This document shows, piece by piece, positions 30,643-43,200 of a stretch of DNA of 43,200 nt. The notes under the pieces are model-generated. The model was not told the origin of the DNA. It ran no database searches and was given only the letters and a program-made list of their open reading frames with translations. Position 1 is the stretch's first letter; each line of letters begins with the position of its first letter. The DNA comes from Welwitschia mirabilis (Eukaryota > Gnetophyta > Gnetopsida > Welwitschiales), in contig JBOZIK010000001.1 in NCBI GenBank assembly GCA_051453625.1, forward strand, positions 201,307,169 through 201,350,368, given 5' to 3'. The position numbers and the translations under genes were made by a program.

Positions 30643-32850
30643 TAGCATCTAAAGTAAATAATTTTTTGGATATATAAATCACTTTCTATACATATTTTAC
30701 TTTGGATCTCTTATTTATTTAGATTATTTCTTCTTGTTTTTATTATCGTTTGTAGTGACGATGAAGAATAGTAGTTTCTACCTTTAGTGACCTTTATGTT
30801 TCCTATTATTTATTATAGAAAAGGTTTTCTTTGATTTTTCTTTCATTATATATTGCTATAAAGGATTTTAATTATTCTCTTATTTTTATAACATATTTCT
30901 TTATGTTATTCACAAGTTAATTTATGCTATTTTTATGATACTTTGTATTTTCCATAATTTATTTTATTACCTATCATTTGTTAATTTCTATATTTTTGCA
31001 TTTTTTAGTAATAATATTTTATGTTTATCATTATTTTCAAATTAATTAGGATAACTGTGCTAGGAATTGAACAACTATGTTTTCTTAACTTTTTTATGAT
31101 TTAAAATTTTATTTCATTTCATACTATCCTTTTTAATTTATAATATATCATGAAAATGATTGCCATCAATCTTAACCTCTTATGAATCATTATATTAGAT
31201 CTTCTAATAATCACTTTTTAAAGTGTTTGATGAAGGATTACTTTTTATTAAATCCCTTCTTAAATAATTTAATGACCATTATACTAAGCCTTCTTTCTAG
31301 ACTTGTGAAATCTTAACATCTTAATCATCAAGTTATGATTACTACAAGTTCTTTTTAATTAGACTATGTTAAACAAAGAATGAGATAGCATTTATTCCAC
31401 TTCTTCTAAGAAAATCTTGAAAGATATATGGTAACTCAAATGTTTTATATTACTTCTTTTATGATTTTAAATCCCAATAAAAATTTCTTTTAAGTTTTAT
31501 TAATCTCTTATTAAAATTTGATGGTCTTGATTTAGAACACTTCTATGAAGATACTTATGAGTTTGAAGCTGTTGTATTATTCTTGTGATAAGTAAGTAAA
31601 GAAGAAGATATGCATAAGATGAAATTATTTTTAACTTTTATCAAAAGAAATAACAATGACCTAACCATCTTTAAAGTCTTTGTTAATTAAGTAATGAAAA
31701 TTTCTAAACCATAAATCATTGAATAAATTTTTTATAATATACTAAAGTAATGAATTAAAGCCTAAATTTACCTAAAATAATAATGAATCTTTCTAAAAAT
31801 ATTTTGATATTTTAAGAACTTATTGACATGACTTTTAAGAATATAGAATCCTAAGAATTTTTTAATGAGAATTTAATAACACAAAGCGGGAAATTCATTA
31901 AAATGATGAATAAAAAAGCCTCTAAATGTATAAAATCTAAAGAGTTTTAATTACATTAGAATGCATAAATAAAAGTCTTAAAAACTTAAAGAGGCCATTT
32001 ATAAATAAAAACATATATAAGTGAATCTAATCATTAAACAAAGCTATAAATAGAGATAAATACAAACATTATAGTAAATCCACTATTAAGTAATAAACTT
32101 GAAATCTTAGCTAAATCCTCAGGTAAATTAAAACATCCAAAAGTCATAAAGCTAGTGGATATTTTATCTATGTTGTTTTTACTTTGATAAACATAAAAGA
32201 AGTGAATGCTATTTCATTCATATCTACTAATATGTGATGGCTAAGCAAGTGAATAGTTTTTAAAATAGGATATTATTTTCTATTTTATAATAATCTTTCT
32301 TTCTCTTAAGAAGTACACACAACTCAAAATGAATAACTTGCCCTCATTTTCATTGAAAAACTCAATAAGATAAATAATATCTTTACAAAATTCTATGCTA
32401 ATTATTCTCAAATTATGATAGTGAAGAATAGAAGTAAAAACTTTAATCAATAACAAATAACCTAAGATTAATAACTAAACAATATAAAATATTCAACATT
32501 TGGAATAAGAAATAAAGAAAATCACTCAAAAGACATCTCACATGTTTTATTCCATTAAGTAAAGACAAAGAGAGAAGCTTCTCATCCAACCCATATCTAA
32601 TACTAAAGAAGTAAATATACTTAAAGGCACTAATAATGTCAGAGGTATGAATGTTATTCCAGTTAAAAGTAATAAATAAATTAATGAAAATGTTCAATCA
32701 TCTACAAACCTATATCTAAGTCTAAAATTAATGTAGGAATGCATTAATATGAAGGATTAAAAAAATCCCCTTTTTAGATGTTCGTCACTATGAATTAAAA
32801 AAACAACTTAAAGAAAAGTACTTAACAATATTTAAAGGAAGGTAAAATTA
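30643..32850 (+). other. Unassigned stretch upstream of copy D coding part
   Basis: AT-rich. By position it should hold the leader and most of gag of copy D, but I cannot recognise gag motifs. The open stretch 32443-32697 (-) has no family resemblance. Confidence 0.4.
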
Positions 32851-33300
32851 ATATTTCACTCTTATATTTCATTAAACAGCTAAATGCCTATGTTAAATTC
32901 TTAAAATACATGGGTATCATGTAAAGAATAATTAATGTTAAAAGGAATGCTTTCATAGCTCAACAAGTTATTACTATTATTCAAAATAAACTTTCATCTA
33001 AATTTAGAGATTCTAGTTTCCTAATTATCTCTTCTTTCATTTGAGGTAAATTAATATATAAATTTCTATTAGATTTGAGAGCTAATATCACTCTAATTCC
33101 ATATTTAATTTATAAGAAACTTTAATTAAAAGGATATAATAAAAACTCAAATACATTTTACAACTTATTAGTTATTTAGTAAAATTTAGAAACAAGTAGT
33201 AGATGTGTTGGTATAAGTTGTTAAAATTTGATGCATTGTAGACTTCATTAACTTAGAGCTAGAATATGATCTCAAAGTTTTTTTAACTTATTTTATGTAA
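32851..33300 (+). pseudogene. Copy D gag end and aspartic protease remnant
   Basis: LNAYVKFLKYMGI (about 32880-32918) is the end of an Athila-type gag. RNAFIAQQVITIIQNKLSSK (about 32943-33002) leads into protease. The active-site motif is LLDLRANITLIPYLIYKKL (33067-33123), again DLRA in place of DLGA, as in copy E. Family order and spacing are right; stops interrupt it. Confidence 0.78.
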
Positions 33301-34690
33301 TAAATCTTGCTATTTTTAAATATTTAATAAATTATATAAATGATATAGTTAATATGTCAATTGTTAACTTGAACATAAAGTTACAAATTTTTTAATACTA
33401 TAAATGGAGAATAATTTTGATTATGTTAAAAATGTTTAACTAGTTAAAACATTCAATGATGATGTTTTTAACTATTTATATTTCATTATAAATCATTCTT
33501 TATTTGATTTACATATGTAATTGATACTTTGTTTACATATGAATACTAAACAACATTGGAAATTTAAATTAGAACCTTTACTATAATTTTAACAAGAGTA
33601 ATCTTCTGGTGTGGAATACAGCCAAATGTTATACTTAAACCTATTTTTATGCATTTCTAATAGACAAGATCTCATTTCCTATAGTCTTATTCTAAGATTT
33701 CCACATTGTAAGAGGAATCCTTGATTTTTTTTTTTAAATCTAAATAAGATATAAATGCCATAGTATGGATGATTTTTTATTTAAAAGTATTACTGAAAAC
33801 ATACACATGTTTATAATTCATTTCAAATAAAATGCTAAGCCTATTATAGAACCTTAAAATGGACTTAACTCTTACATGAAATAAGTAATGATGAAGGAAG
33901 TGCTTAAATTACTATATCTAGTATTATGTATTTAGTCTCTAATATTTAATAGATTAATTTTACTAAAATTATACCTAAAAATTTTATAATTACTATGGTT
34001 GAGAATGAAAATGATGAACTTATCCCCACATGAATAAAAGTTTATTGGATAATTTACATTACCTCTAGAAAACTTAATTCTATGATTCTTAAAGAATACT
34101 TTTATTTATCATCTAATGATTAACATTTAGAAATAGTAGTTTTCTATGATTACAAATTCTTTTAAAATGAATATTTAGACTAGAAATAAATATAAATTTC
34201 TCTTTAAGATCAAGAAAAGACAACTTTTACATGTCCTTTTGGCATAATTTCTTATAAGAATTTGCTTATTAATTTATGTAGTACCTAGCTACCTAACTAC
34301 TCTTTAGTATTATATGATAAGCATTTTCCCTAATATTATTTAAAAAATTATAATTATTATGGATGATTTTTTAATATTTTAAAACACTTGAACCTTACAT
34401 TAGTGATATTAATTTTTTGTTTGTGACCATGTTATAAAGAAAAAATCCTATTCTCAATTAAAAGAGATGTACTTTGTAATTACCAATAGTGTTATATTAA
34501 GTTATATGATCTCTATGAATGGAATAAATATGGATCCTATTGAAATTCAACCTATCACTCATTGTTTTATTCCTATATGTGTTAAAAATGCTAGCATTTT
34601 TCTTGGACATGCTAGTTATTATCATAAAATCATAAAGAAATTTTCAAAAATTCTAATCCTTTATTTGATATTCTTGTTAAATATAAACTT
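33301..34690 (+). pseudogene. Copy D reverse transcriptase remnant
   Basis: A weak start, then a clear block VENENDELIPT (33998-34030) followed by a stop and SRKLNSMILKEYFYL (34072-34116), the Athila RT fingers region. DQEKTTFTC-like sequence follows at about 34210-34235. The polymerase motif is IMDDF (34356-34370), both Asp kept. The end is the open piece 34467-34694, whose IFLGHASYYHKIIKKFSKI (about 34597-34653) is the signature at the RT / RNase H border. Confidence 0.82.
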
Positions 34691-35200
34691 TTAAATAGAT
34701 TTGTTAATGTTAATATATATTAAAAATTTGTAATATCTTCACTTTTGATCTTTACTTTAAAAATTCTTATGGGTAATTCCCTTTTGAAATTCCTTTTAAT
34801 GATTATAATTATAACCTAGGATCCACCTTAGGATAAAAAGAATATAAAAAGATTTTAATGATCTATTATGCAAGTATAAGTATTATAAGGTTCTCAATTA
34901 AATTAGAAAAGAACTAAAACAGAACTTTTTTTCCATACTTTTACCTTATAAAAGTTGATAACTTATCTTATAGATGTAAAAACAATTATATTTTATTATC
35001 ATTTTTATCTTAAACATCTTATTTCTAAAAAGGATTCAAAAGCTATACTCATTAGATGGGTTTTGCTATTATGAGAAATTAAGCTAGATATCAATGATAA
35101 AAAAATATTATTATTACTTACTTATCACATAATATGCATTATTATTCTTTAAATTCTTTATGTATTAATTATTTTTTTCCTAACAAACATGTTTTAGATT
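34691..35200 (+). pseudogene. Copy D RNase H remnant
   Basis: Connection and RNase H region. The best block is HLISKKDSKAILIRWVLLL (35016-35072) followed by a stop and EIKLDINDKK, the C-terminal end of gypsy RNase H. Earlier catalytic residues cannot be placed with confidence. Confidence 0.7.
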
Positions 35201-36370
35201 TGCAAGATGAATCATAGTATGCCAACATACCTAATTATGCTTCTATGCATAACATGCATAAATTAGAATACATAAGCTAGAAAAAAAATTTTAAATGATA
35301 TTCATACTATTAAAAGAATTTCTTAATGGAAATAATAAATATTTTCCAAATATCATCTTGATCAAATCATTAATAGATGTATCCCATACTCTAAAGTTAT
35401 TAACATATTAAAATTTTCACGTGAAAATATTTCTGAAGGTTATTGTTTTATTAAAAAAAACTTCTTATATAAGCCTTTAATGTGAACTTTATTAGCATTT
35501 TTTTTTTTTAAAGATGCTTTGAAATATTATAGATCTTGTAATAAATTGTATCATTTAAGAAATTCAAGAAAGAAAGATATAATATTTCTTTATCCTATTC
35601 TTACCAATAATATTTTTTTAATGCAGGGGAAAAACTCTATTGGGTAATTTCCTTTATCTTTTGCATATGATGATATCCTAGTTTTTCTTAATTATGTTAC
35701 TAAATGATGTAAACATATTCCAAATAGAATAGATAATGCTAAACTATTACTTAGATTTTTAAAAGAGCATATTTTAACCTAATTTAGTCATCATAAATCT
35801 CTTTTTAGTAGGGGAGTATCCATTTTTACTATTAAATTATAAATAATATTATAAATAAATATCGTATTATATGTAAATTTACTACTCCTTATCATCCACA
35901 AACTAATGATTAAGAAAGAATTATCAATTATGAGATGAAAATGAGTTTTTAAAAAATAATAATTTTAATAAGAAAGATTGATCATTTCAGCTTAAGGATG
36001 CCTTTTGGGCCTACTGATCACATATAAAACACCTATAGGAATATTTTTCTTGGATCATTTTTGGTAAAGAATGTTATCTTTCTTCTATGATATAACATAA
36101 AGATTTTTAAGCTCATAAATAGCTTAATCATTATCTTGATAAAAATTTATAATATAGAAAGATTAAACTTAATGGACTTAAATAAATTAGAAATAAGATC
36201 TATTAAACTCATCATATTTAGAATGAAAACATGAAAACATTTCATGATTTCCATATTCTTAAATATTTTAATCTTAGTAATGAGATTTTCTTATGTAATT
36301 TAAGTATGCATTTATTTCCTAATAAGTTAATATTTAAATTAACTATAGAATGCTTACTCTCTTTAAGCCA
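35201..36370 (+). pseudogene. Copy D integrase remnant
   Basis: Zinc-binding part near 35508-35580 (KDALKYYRSCNKLYHLRNSR, second Cys replaced). The core block FTTPYHPQTND followed by a stop lies at 35876-35912. HKDF, a stop, AHK, a stop, LNHYLDKNL lies near 36100-36150. The C-terminal block NENMKTFHDFHILKYFNLS and MHLFPNKLIFKLT lies at about 36221-36345. The order matches Athila integrase. Stops and frameshifts are numerous. Confidence 0.78.
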
Positions 36371-39300
36371 CTTATTTAAAATACTTTAAAGTTTAATCGG
36401 ATAAATAATAATGTTATACCTTCCATCAATACCATTTGAATCCATCTTATTCACAATCCTTAACCCTCCTAATCCATTTTCATTTTTTTCCTTCATTACA
36501 GTTGGATATGTCAGGATAATATGATTTAAAAATCATGTAGTTATATAAAATAGTTAAAGATTATTAAGTGATATTAGTAGTACAACTTTATTATATATAA
36601 AGTTATATATTCTTTTCTCTCTTAACAATGTTAACATGGATAGATCTTGCTTTCTTGCATAGCATTACTATAAGCTATTTTGGTGGTAAATAAAATTATA
36701 TCTAGCATAATATAATATTCTTTAATATTGATTAATTTGAAAAATGTTGATTTTAAGGATTCATAATCCTTTAATTAGATATTAGATAACCTTTTATGAG
36801 ACATAATTCTAGAAATAGACACTAATTTTGGTTAGGCCATATAATATCGGTTAATAATCCATTACACTTGAAAATGTTTAACTTTATTAATTTTATTATG
36901 GATTTACATTTGATTCAAAAACATTTACGTAAGTTTTATTATTCAAGCATGCATGATACATTTTAATAAATTTTTATGTTATAACTATGAAAATTATAGT
37001 TTTCTTCTACACATCATTATTTGCTATAGAAAAATCAAGGATTAGGAAGAAAAACTTTTACAGTTTCATGTCTAAGAATGAGTTTCATATTTATTCATAT
37101 AGTAAGTACCTATCATCAAGTAAGGAAGATGAAATTATTAATTTGATTAAGACAGATTTTTGAATTGCAATATAGGTTTTCATCATTTTTGCAATATATT
37201 TTTTATAATATTTACATTATGAATTCTTATTTTTCTTTTCTTATAATATTTACATTATCCATTCTTAGTTTTCTTTTTTAATTTTTTAGTAGTTTAATGT
37301 ATATATCGACTAATTATTTTAGTTCTTCTTTTTACTTTCAAGTCATTAATATTTTCTTAACTTAGATTTATACTTATGGCTTCATATTTTTATTATCTTA
37401 TAGCATCAAAAATTAAAAAAAGTAGATGCATATGATTTTTAAAAAAGGAAACAAGTCAAGGCTATAGTTAAGGACATGGAAGAATATGTTAATGAATATG
37501 AATGCAAGACAATGGTAAAGATAAAAGTGAAGTAAGCAAAATACTAGAAATTTAGAAAGTGTTACATTAATAGAAATACAACTTCATAGAAGAGCAAGTG
37601 TAAGGTTAATATCATTTGTAAAATATTCTAGAGAAAATTTTAGATTCAATGAAGATTTATTTATTAAGACTTAAGAGATCACATTATAAAGTAAAAATGC
37701 TAAGATTAAGCACACACTATTTAAAGTGCTAATAAAGAAAAATAAAAAGATACAAAATTCTAATGATTATTCTCAAGTTAAAAAGTATGAGAAAATTCTA
37801 CAATCATGAAAAAAGAAGAAATGAATGAAGAGGATTTTTAGGAAAGGATACTAATTAGTGAAAACGGACATAAGCAATAATATATTAAGTGGTTTCCTTA
37901 AGGAAATTTCTAATAGTCAGAACACCTTAAAGCATCTAGAATAAATGACATGTTTACTTGTTCTTAGATGTTGATTAATACAATGTTTTTTAGTAAAATG
38001 ATCTAAACTTATAGTCTTCCAGGTTGAATATGTAGTCTCATCTTTAACAAAAATAAAATTTTCATTTTCAAAAATATTTTTAAAGGATATTATAAGGCAT
38101 TTAAGTACTATAATCTTAACCATAATTAGGGTATCTTTAAGTTCATTCCTCTAATTTATTACTTTTATTTCAAAGTTATGATAAATAAAAAATCCTATAA
38201 AATACCTTTTTGAATTTTTATGGATTTATATAAAAATAGTATTAAAAAAACTTTAATTAATTTATTTATTTATCTTTTAAATAAGTTTTGAAAAATAATG
38301 ATTAGCTAGAAACTTTACAACTTTTTGTTTTCTTTTGGGTCCTACCTATATATGTTACAAAAACTTTTCAAATAAGATAACATTTAATTAAAAATTACTA
38401 TCATAACTTTTATTGATATGCATCAATTACTAATCACTGAGAGGTGAATAAAAAGGACAAATTCCAACACTTATGAAATGAATAAAAAAGATAATCTAGA
38501 TAAGAAAGGTAAAATTTCTATTAAGATTTGGATGAAGGGGCTAATAGAGATATAGAAAATAAAGGCTTTAACCTAGGTAAATATACTTCCATTTAGTAAA
38601 ACCACATCCTAGGGAATTAGTTAAATTATGAATTATTAAATTGATATTTTAATATTAGAGACTCAAGGAGGCCATTCAACTAAGATAAATCTTAGTGATG
38701 ATTTTATGAAAAAGTCATGAACAACATGATAACATAATCAATTTTATAAAAAGAGGTATTTAGGTAACAGTTTTTTAAGTTTTAAGCTTAAATTATTCAC
38801 ATATTTTTTGTTTATAATATGACATGCATATTTTATTCATTTTTGTAGAGGCTAGGCAATGCCAAAAAATCAAATGCCAGTATCACTCTTAGATCTATAA
38901 ATTTAGTAAATTTTTCTTTCAAATTATTTATTTATCTTTATTTAAGATGTGATATTTGTTGTGATGTTAATTCTATCAAATGTGTTTCTTATTTAAATCT
39001 CAATTTAAAAAACCTCTTCTCTTCCAAAATTAGAAAAAAAATTTATTTCATTTCAAAAACTTAAATAAAACATAAAGATGAGACTATGAAAAAAAAAATC
39101 ATAAACTATATTAAATAAAAACTAACTAAGTATATATTTTATATGTTTACAATGAATTATTTTGAAATAATTGCTATTTGTAAGGAATTTAATTTTTTTA
39201 GTTTTAAAAGTCAATAATTAATAAAGGAATTGGATGATCTTTATCTTTTCATTTAAGATCTAAAAAAAATCTAATCTAAAATTAAGTTATGAAAAAGTAA

Positions 39301-40509
39301 AACTCTCTCATGCTTTAGAGTTTAGTAATGTAAAAGTTGTAAAAGATAACTTCATGTTTTAAGAAATAATGAAATTTAAGTATAACTTAGATAAAAAGAG
39401 AATTAGAGCTTTAGTCACTTAAAACATTGCTAAGAAGTTATAAAGTGATTTTTAAGAATCTTGCTAGAAGTTATAATTATTTGGATAATTTATTGATCAA
39501 TGATAATCAAAAGGAATAAAAACTTAAAAAGATGAGAATTCTAGTTTATAGTTTAAATGATATTCCAAGAAAGAATAATAAAAAGATTAGATCTCATAAT
39601 GGATAGATTTAATATTTGATTTTACTGCCCTATTTGGTAAACTCTTTCAAACAATAGATGATGCTTATTATATTTCTTTTCTTCTGATTAATTGTGATTA
39701 ATGATTTTTTTCAACATCTTATATTTGACATTTTTAGTGAATGTGTTCAAATTAGATCATAGAAGAAATATAAAAAAGAAGGAAAAATAATGGAATTATT
39801 TTTTTAAATAAAGAATAAGGATCATTAATTTATTAATAATACATCCTAATGAAGTAGCTTCATAATTAAAACTGATATCATTTTCTTATTTTCATATAAT
39901 CTAATGTATTATTACTACAACATCTAATCATAGTACTTATAATAATTCATTTAGTATTATTCCATTTATTTAAGCTATTAAAATACATATTCTTTCACAT
40001 ACTAGTTATCCACTTACAATCAATGGAGATGTGATTCATATTCTACCATTTTCTTGGTTGGGTATGTAGCAAGGAAACAAAAAATTTATTTTATTTTAAA
40101 TATCCACATAAAAGCATGAATTTTTATTTTATTAATCATGAAATAAAAAATATTTATTTTGGTTAAGATATATCCATTACATGTATAGTTCCATTTTCTA
40201 ATCTTAGAATATAAGATCTAGATAATATTTATTAATGAGAGGGAAACTTTATTTAAAAAAACCAATTGGGGATTATCATTGGAATTAAAATCGTTTTTCA
40301 TGTCCTTAATAGCTTTAATAACATTACCAATTATCTACATTACTAAATGAGGGAAATGATCATAACTAAGATGGATTAAAAAAAGGAACTTTTTTAAAAG
40401 AGTACTAATTACATTAAAAATTCATTTTCTAGTATGCCTATTGTTGTAGTGTGTATTTGTAAAAGAGCTTAAGTTCAAAAGAATTATGTCATTCATAAAG
40501 TAAATAGAT
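36371..40509. other. Unassigned AT-rich DNA downstream of copy D
   Basis: By position this should be the 3' part and LTR of copy D and perhaps further nested pieces, but I recognise no domain, LTR pair or host gene. Small open stretches (for example 37917-38123, -) show no family resemblance. 37440-37860 is A-rich with Lys/Glu codon bias on the plus strand, which may be an eroded extra frame. Confidence 0.4.
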
Positions 40510-41998
40510 ATCTCACATAATACAACAGACTAGTATGAGTGGAGTAGACCCAAAATGTCATATTCATGTTGAATACTATGAGACAAGACTTAGGTTGCTT
40601 TGCAAAATGGAATATAGGAACCATAAATACTTACCAATGTAGGGAAATAAAGGAATGCAATGAAAATGCAAAGTGTAACTATTATAAATGAAATGCAAAA
40701 TGAACTAACACTACTTGCCTTTAGCTTTAATAAAGACTACCCTTGATAATCTATATCATCCAAGAAATTGTCACCAGATCAATGGCAACATAGACTATAA
40801 GGGNNNNNNNNNNNNNNNNNNNNNNNNNNNNNNNNNNNNNNNNNNNNNNNNNNNNNNNNNNNNNNNNNNNNNNNNNNNNNNNNNNNNNNNNNNNNNNNNN
40901 NNNNNNNNNNNNNNNNNNNNNNNNNNNNNNNNNNNNNNNNNNNNNNNNNNNNNNNNNNNNNNNNNNNNNNNNNNNNNNNNNNNNNNNNNNNNNNNNNNNN
41001 NNNNNNNNNNNNNNNNNNNNNNNNNNNNNNNNNNNNNNNNNNNNNNNNNNNNNNNNNNNNNNNNNNNNNNNNNNNNNNNNNNNNNNNNNNNNNNNNNNNN
41101 NNNNNNNNNNNNNNNNNNNNNNNNNNNNNNNNNNNNNNNNNNNNNNNNNNNNNNNNNNNNNNNNNNNNNNNNNNNNNNNNNNNNNNNNNNNNNNNNNNNN
41201 NNNNNNNNNNNNNNNNNNNNNNNNNNNNNNNNNNNNNNNNNNNNNNNNNNNNNNNNNNNNNNNNNNNNNNNNNNNNNNAGGGTCATCAGAAAATCTACAA
41301 TGCAAACATGAAAATAAAACAAAGTTTATATTAAGAATGAGTAACAAGCATCTTGGTTATAAAATAGCTAGGTCTCAATGAAGGATACACATCCCTTTAT
41401 CAAGTGCACATCTTTCTTCAATACTCAAGATGTATCTCTTACCCTTGATCTCCTGTTATGAGAATTTTAGGTGTAATGAAGATGAGAAAGAGAGTCGAAT
41501 GGGGGCTTATTTATAATAACTCACAATAGAAAAATACAAACAGTAGATGCAACTAGGCGCACTCATAAATGAAATGGATGAGACAATCAAAAGTCACTAT
41601 CAGAGTTGGTTACATGTCAGTGTCATTTGGACTATCAACCAGATGATAATGGAAATGATAATACATTACAAAGGATGACTCAAAATGATAACTCAGTAGT
41701 AACTCAATAGTCCACATTAGCAGTCATCGTCCTACCTATCGTGGGGACAACAGTGAAGACGATGATCTTCTTTGATTATTTTCTTGAGAAGAAACTAGCA
41801 TTTTTATTAGTAATCCTTCTCCAAGACTTTATGCATCAGAATGCGCCTTTAATACATTAAATCTAGATAAGAATCGCATATTTCCAAGATTTCTTCTTGC
41901 ATATCCAAAATCCTCATAATTACACTTAAACCTATATAAAAGTCCTAAAAAACAATTCATAAAACCCTATTAAATAACCATAAATTGTTAGTGTAACA
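40510..41998 (-). repeat. LTR of gypsy copy C
   Basis: On the minus strand it starts TGTTACACTAAC at 41998 and follows LTRs A, B and F: 'tcttcattgagacctag' region, 'gtctttattaaagc' (near 40735-40722), and an end phrase 'cattttgggtctactcc' (about 40561-40545). A 475-N gap lies inside. U3 contains the same 'tccccacgata' motif (minus strand of 41737-41747) as LTR A. Confidence 0.78.
40804..41278. other. Assembly gap (475 N) in LTR C
   Basis: Run of N. Relative to LTRs A and F, only some 50-200 bp are missing here, so the size is probably overstated. Open frames across it are artefacts. Confidence 0.95.
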
Positions 41999-42014
41999 TA
42001 GCCTCCACTTAGCC
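41999..42014 (-). promoter_or_regulatory. Polypurine tract of copy C
   Basis: The minus strand reads CTAAGTGGAGGCTA directly before the LTR start, the counterpart of CTAAGTAGGGGGCTA in copy A. Confidence 0.75.
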
Positions 42015-42559
42015 TTTTTCAGTCCATGACAAAAACCAGGCAAAAAAATCATAATTGCAAGCCAATTTATTTTTCAAAAAATAAATCTAAAAACTATAAA
42101 ACAAGCTTATAAACACATCACATAATGTGTATAATAATTTGAAAATTTTATGTCATAAAATATCTAAATTAAGTTATAAACTTTTAAAAATGAGCCATGA
42201 CAATGGGTATCTGTCCCCCTAAACAAAAATCAATACATTCTGTATTGGATAAAGAAAAGAAAGTAAATGGGAGTGGGAAGGCAAGCAAAAGAGGACAACT
42301 TTCTAAGTAAAGTTCAAAGCTAAGTAATGTTAAATTTGAAAAATATAGAGATATAAACTATTCTAACAAGTAAATAAAAGAGTGGATAAAATTGTTTGAT
42401 TACAAAAAGAACATAAGCAGTGCTTCAAGCACCAAAAATATGAAAAATAAATAGCACAAAGTTATTGAGAAAAACACTCATCTAAGAAATTAACTTTTAT
42501 TAAAAACTGAACAAGTAAAATAAGCTAAGAAAATATGGTAATGACTTTAAAATCACCAA

Positions 42560-42583
42560 NNNNNNNNNNNNNNNNNNNNNNNN
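42560..42583. other. Assembly gap (24 N)
   Basis: Run of N; flanks are not duplicates. Confidence 0.95.
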
Positions 42584-42795
42584 GAATTAGCATAAGATAA
42601 CATAAAATATAGCTTACCGATCTGATATTTTAACTAGCAAACTCTTATAAAAGAAATCATAACATTACTAGATGTGAAAAATGCATGAATTAATGTACAA
42701 AAATTCCATTCAATAAGGAAGTGATTATGATAATGCTAAAATAAAATGCTTTAAACAATGAATGATTAGACCAAATAATTGCTCAAACATGAACT

Positions 42796-42860
42796 CTCAT
42801 ACCACTATCTCAAAACAAACATCTAAATATCAAGAAATAAAATAATCATATGGAAAGATT
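42796..42860 (+). repeat. Left copy of 65-bp duplicate flanking an N gap
   Basis: Matches 42961-43025 at 64 of 65 bases, on the two sides of a 100-N gap. Probably overlapping contig ends. Confidence 0.88.
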
Positions 42861-42960
42861 NNNNNNNNNNNNNNNNNNNNNNNNNNNNNNNNNNNNNNNN
42901 NNNNNNNNNNNNNNNNNNNNNNNNNNNNNNNNNNNNNNNNNNNNNNNNNNNNNNNNNNNN
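42861..42960. other. Assembly gap (100 N)
   Basis: Exactly 100 N, a conventional placeholder for unknown size, flanked by 65-bp duplicates. Confidence 0.95.
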
Positions 42961-43025
42961 CTCATACAACTATCTCAAAACAAACATCTAAATATCAAGA
43001 AATAAAATAATCATATGGAAAGATT
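42961..43025 (+). repeat. Right copy of 65-bp duplicate flanking an N gap
   Basis: One base different from 42796-42860; see that entry. Confidence 0.88.
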
Positions 43026-43200
43026 AAGAGTTTAGAAAATAAGAAATGCCTCTAATAATACTAGGAATACCACTGATTCCATACCTTTAAAGTTTAAATA
43101 CAACTTTATTATCCATGATAAGGGGAGTGCACCTACTGTCAGAGAAGTAAGGATCCATGAAGCATGGCTAACTGACCTCCCAATGGAGTTTCCATAGCTA

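Larger units (their letters stand above)
42015..43200 (-). mobile_element. Gypsy copy C, 3' internal region (partial)
   Basis: Upstream of PPT and LTR on the minus strand. The last 200 bases, read on the minus strand, match 6740-6890 of copy B and 640-790 of copy A ('ggaggtcagtt..ccatgcttcatgg', 'tta.tag.ggcatt'). Allowing for gaps, only about 1 kb separates this point from the LTR, against 2 kb in B, so the second frame seen in B appears to be absent here. No coding is recognisable. Confidence 0.7.

Noticed and set aside
1-43200. Host genes, tRNA, rRNA, CRISPR arrays, bacterial operons
   Set aside because: No exon series with splice sites and a recognisable protein, no cloverleaf or rRNA sequence, and no regularly spaced identical repeats were found on reading both strands. 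A weakly expressed noncoding RNA cannot be excluded from sequence alone.

Overview
The window looks like gene-poor, AT-rich heterochromatin of a flowering plant. I find no intact host gene and no tRNA, rRNA, CRISPR array, operon or bacterial feature. Everything recognisable is a decayed LTR retrotransposon of types found in plants: two Ty1/copia elements that can be delimited exactly, and pieces of at least five Ty3/gypsy copies of Athila/Tat-like type. The species cannot be told from the sequence. Seven N runs show that this is a draft assembly, and at least two of them are flanked by duplicated contig ends.

Layout. (1) 1-4335: 3' part of gypsy copy A (+), with polypurine tract (PPT) and LTR. 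(2) 4917-8906: gypsy copy B (+), with a broken integrase, then a second reading frame holding a plant-transposon-like domain and a heptad coiled coil, then a PPT. (3) 8907-17215: the LTR of B, split by a complete copia element (copia-1, 9322-16637, +) flanked by the 5-bp duplication CATTC. (4) 17262-18067: a related LTR (F) in opposite orientation, tail to tail with B's LTR and abutting an Athila-type LTR (18068-18681, -). (5) 18682-24010: gypsy copy E (-), with gag C-terminus and protease but no recognisable RT, RNase H or integrase. (6) 24010-25907: unassigned DNA with a promoter-like segment. (7) 25908-30637: complete copia-2 (-), flanked by TAATG. (8) 30638-36370: gypsy copy D (+), with gag end, protease, RT, RNase H and integrase, all decayed. 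(9) 36370-40510: unassigned AT-rich DNA. (10) 40510-43200: gypsy copy C (-), LTR, PPT and 3' internal region, same family as A, B and F.

How it fits together. A, B, C and F share one LTR family, and F acts as an uninterrupted reference for B, confirming where copia-1 landed. Copia-1 is probably the youngest insertion, copia-2 older and the gypsy copies oldest, judging by LTR agreement and coding decay. Several long reading frames survive without frameshifts but carry many stops where CAA/CAG or TGG is expected, and catalytic residues are lost by G-to-A changes (Asp to Asn, Glu to Lys, Gly to Arg). This is what long-term deamination of methylated cytosines would produce. I see no sign of an undescribed functional system. 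The best leads are the second frame of B, the U3 repeat arrays, the inverted LTR pair and the promoter-like segment near 24.5-24.8 kb.
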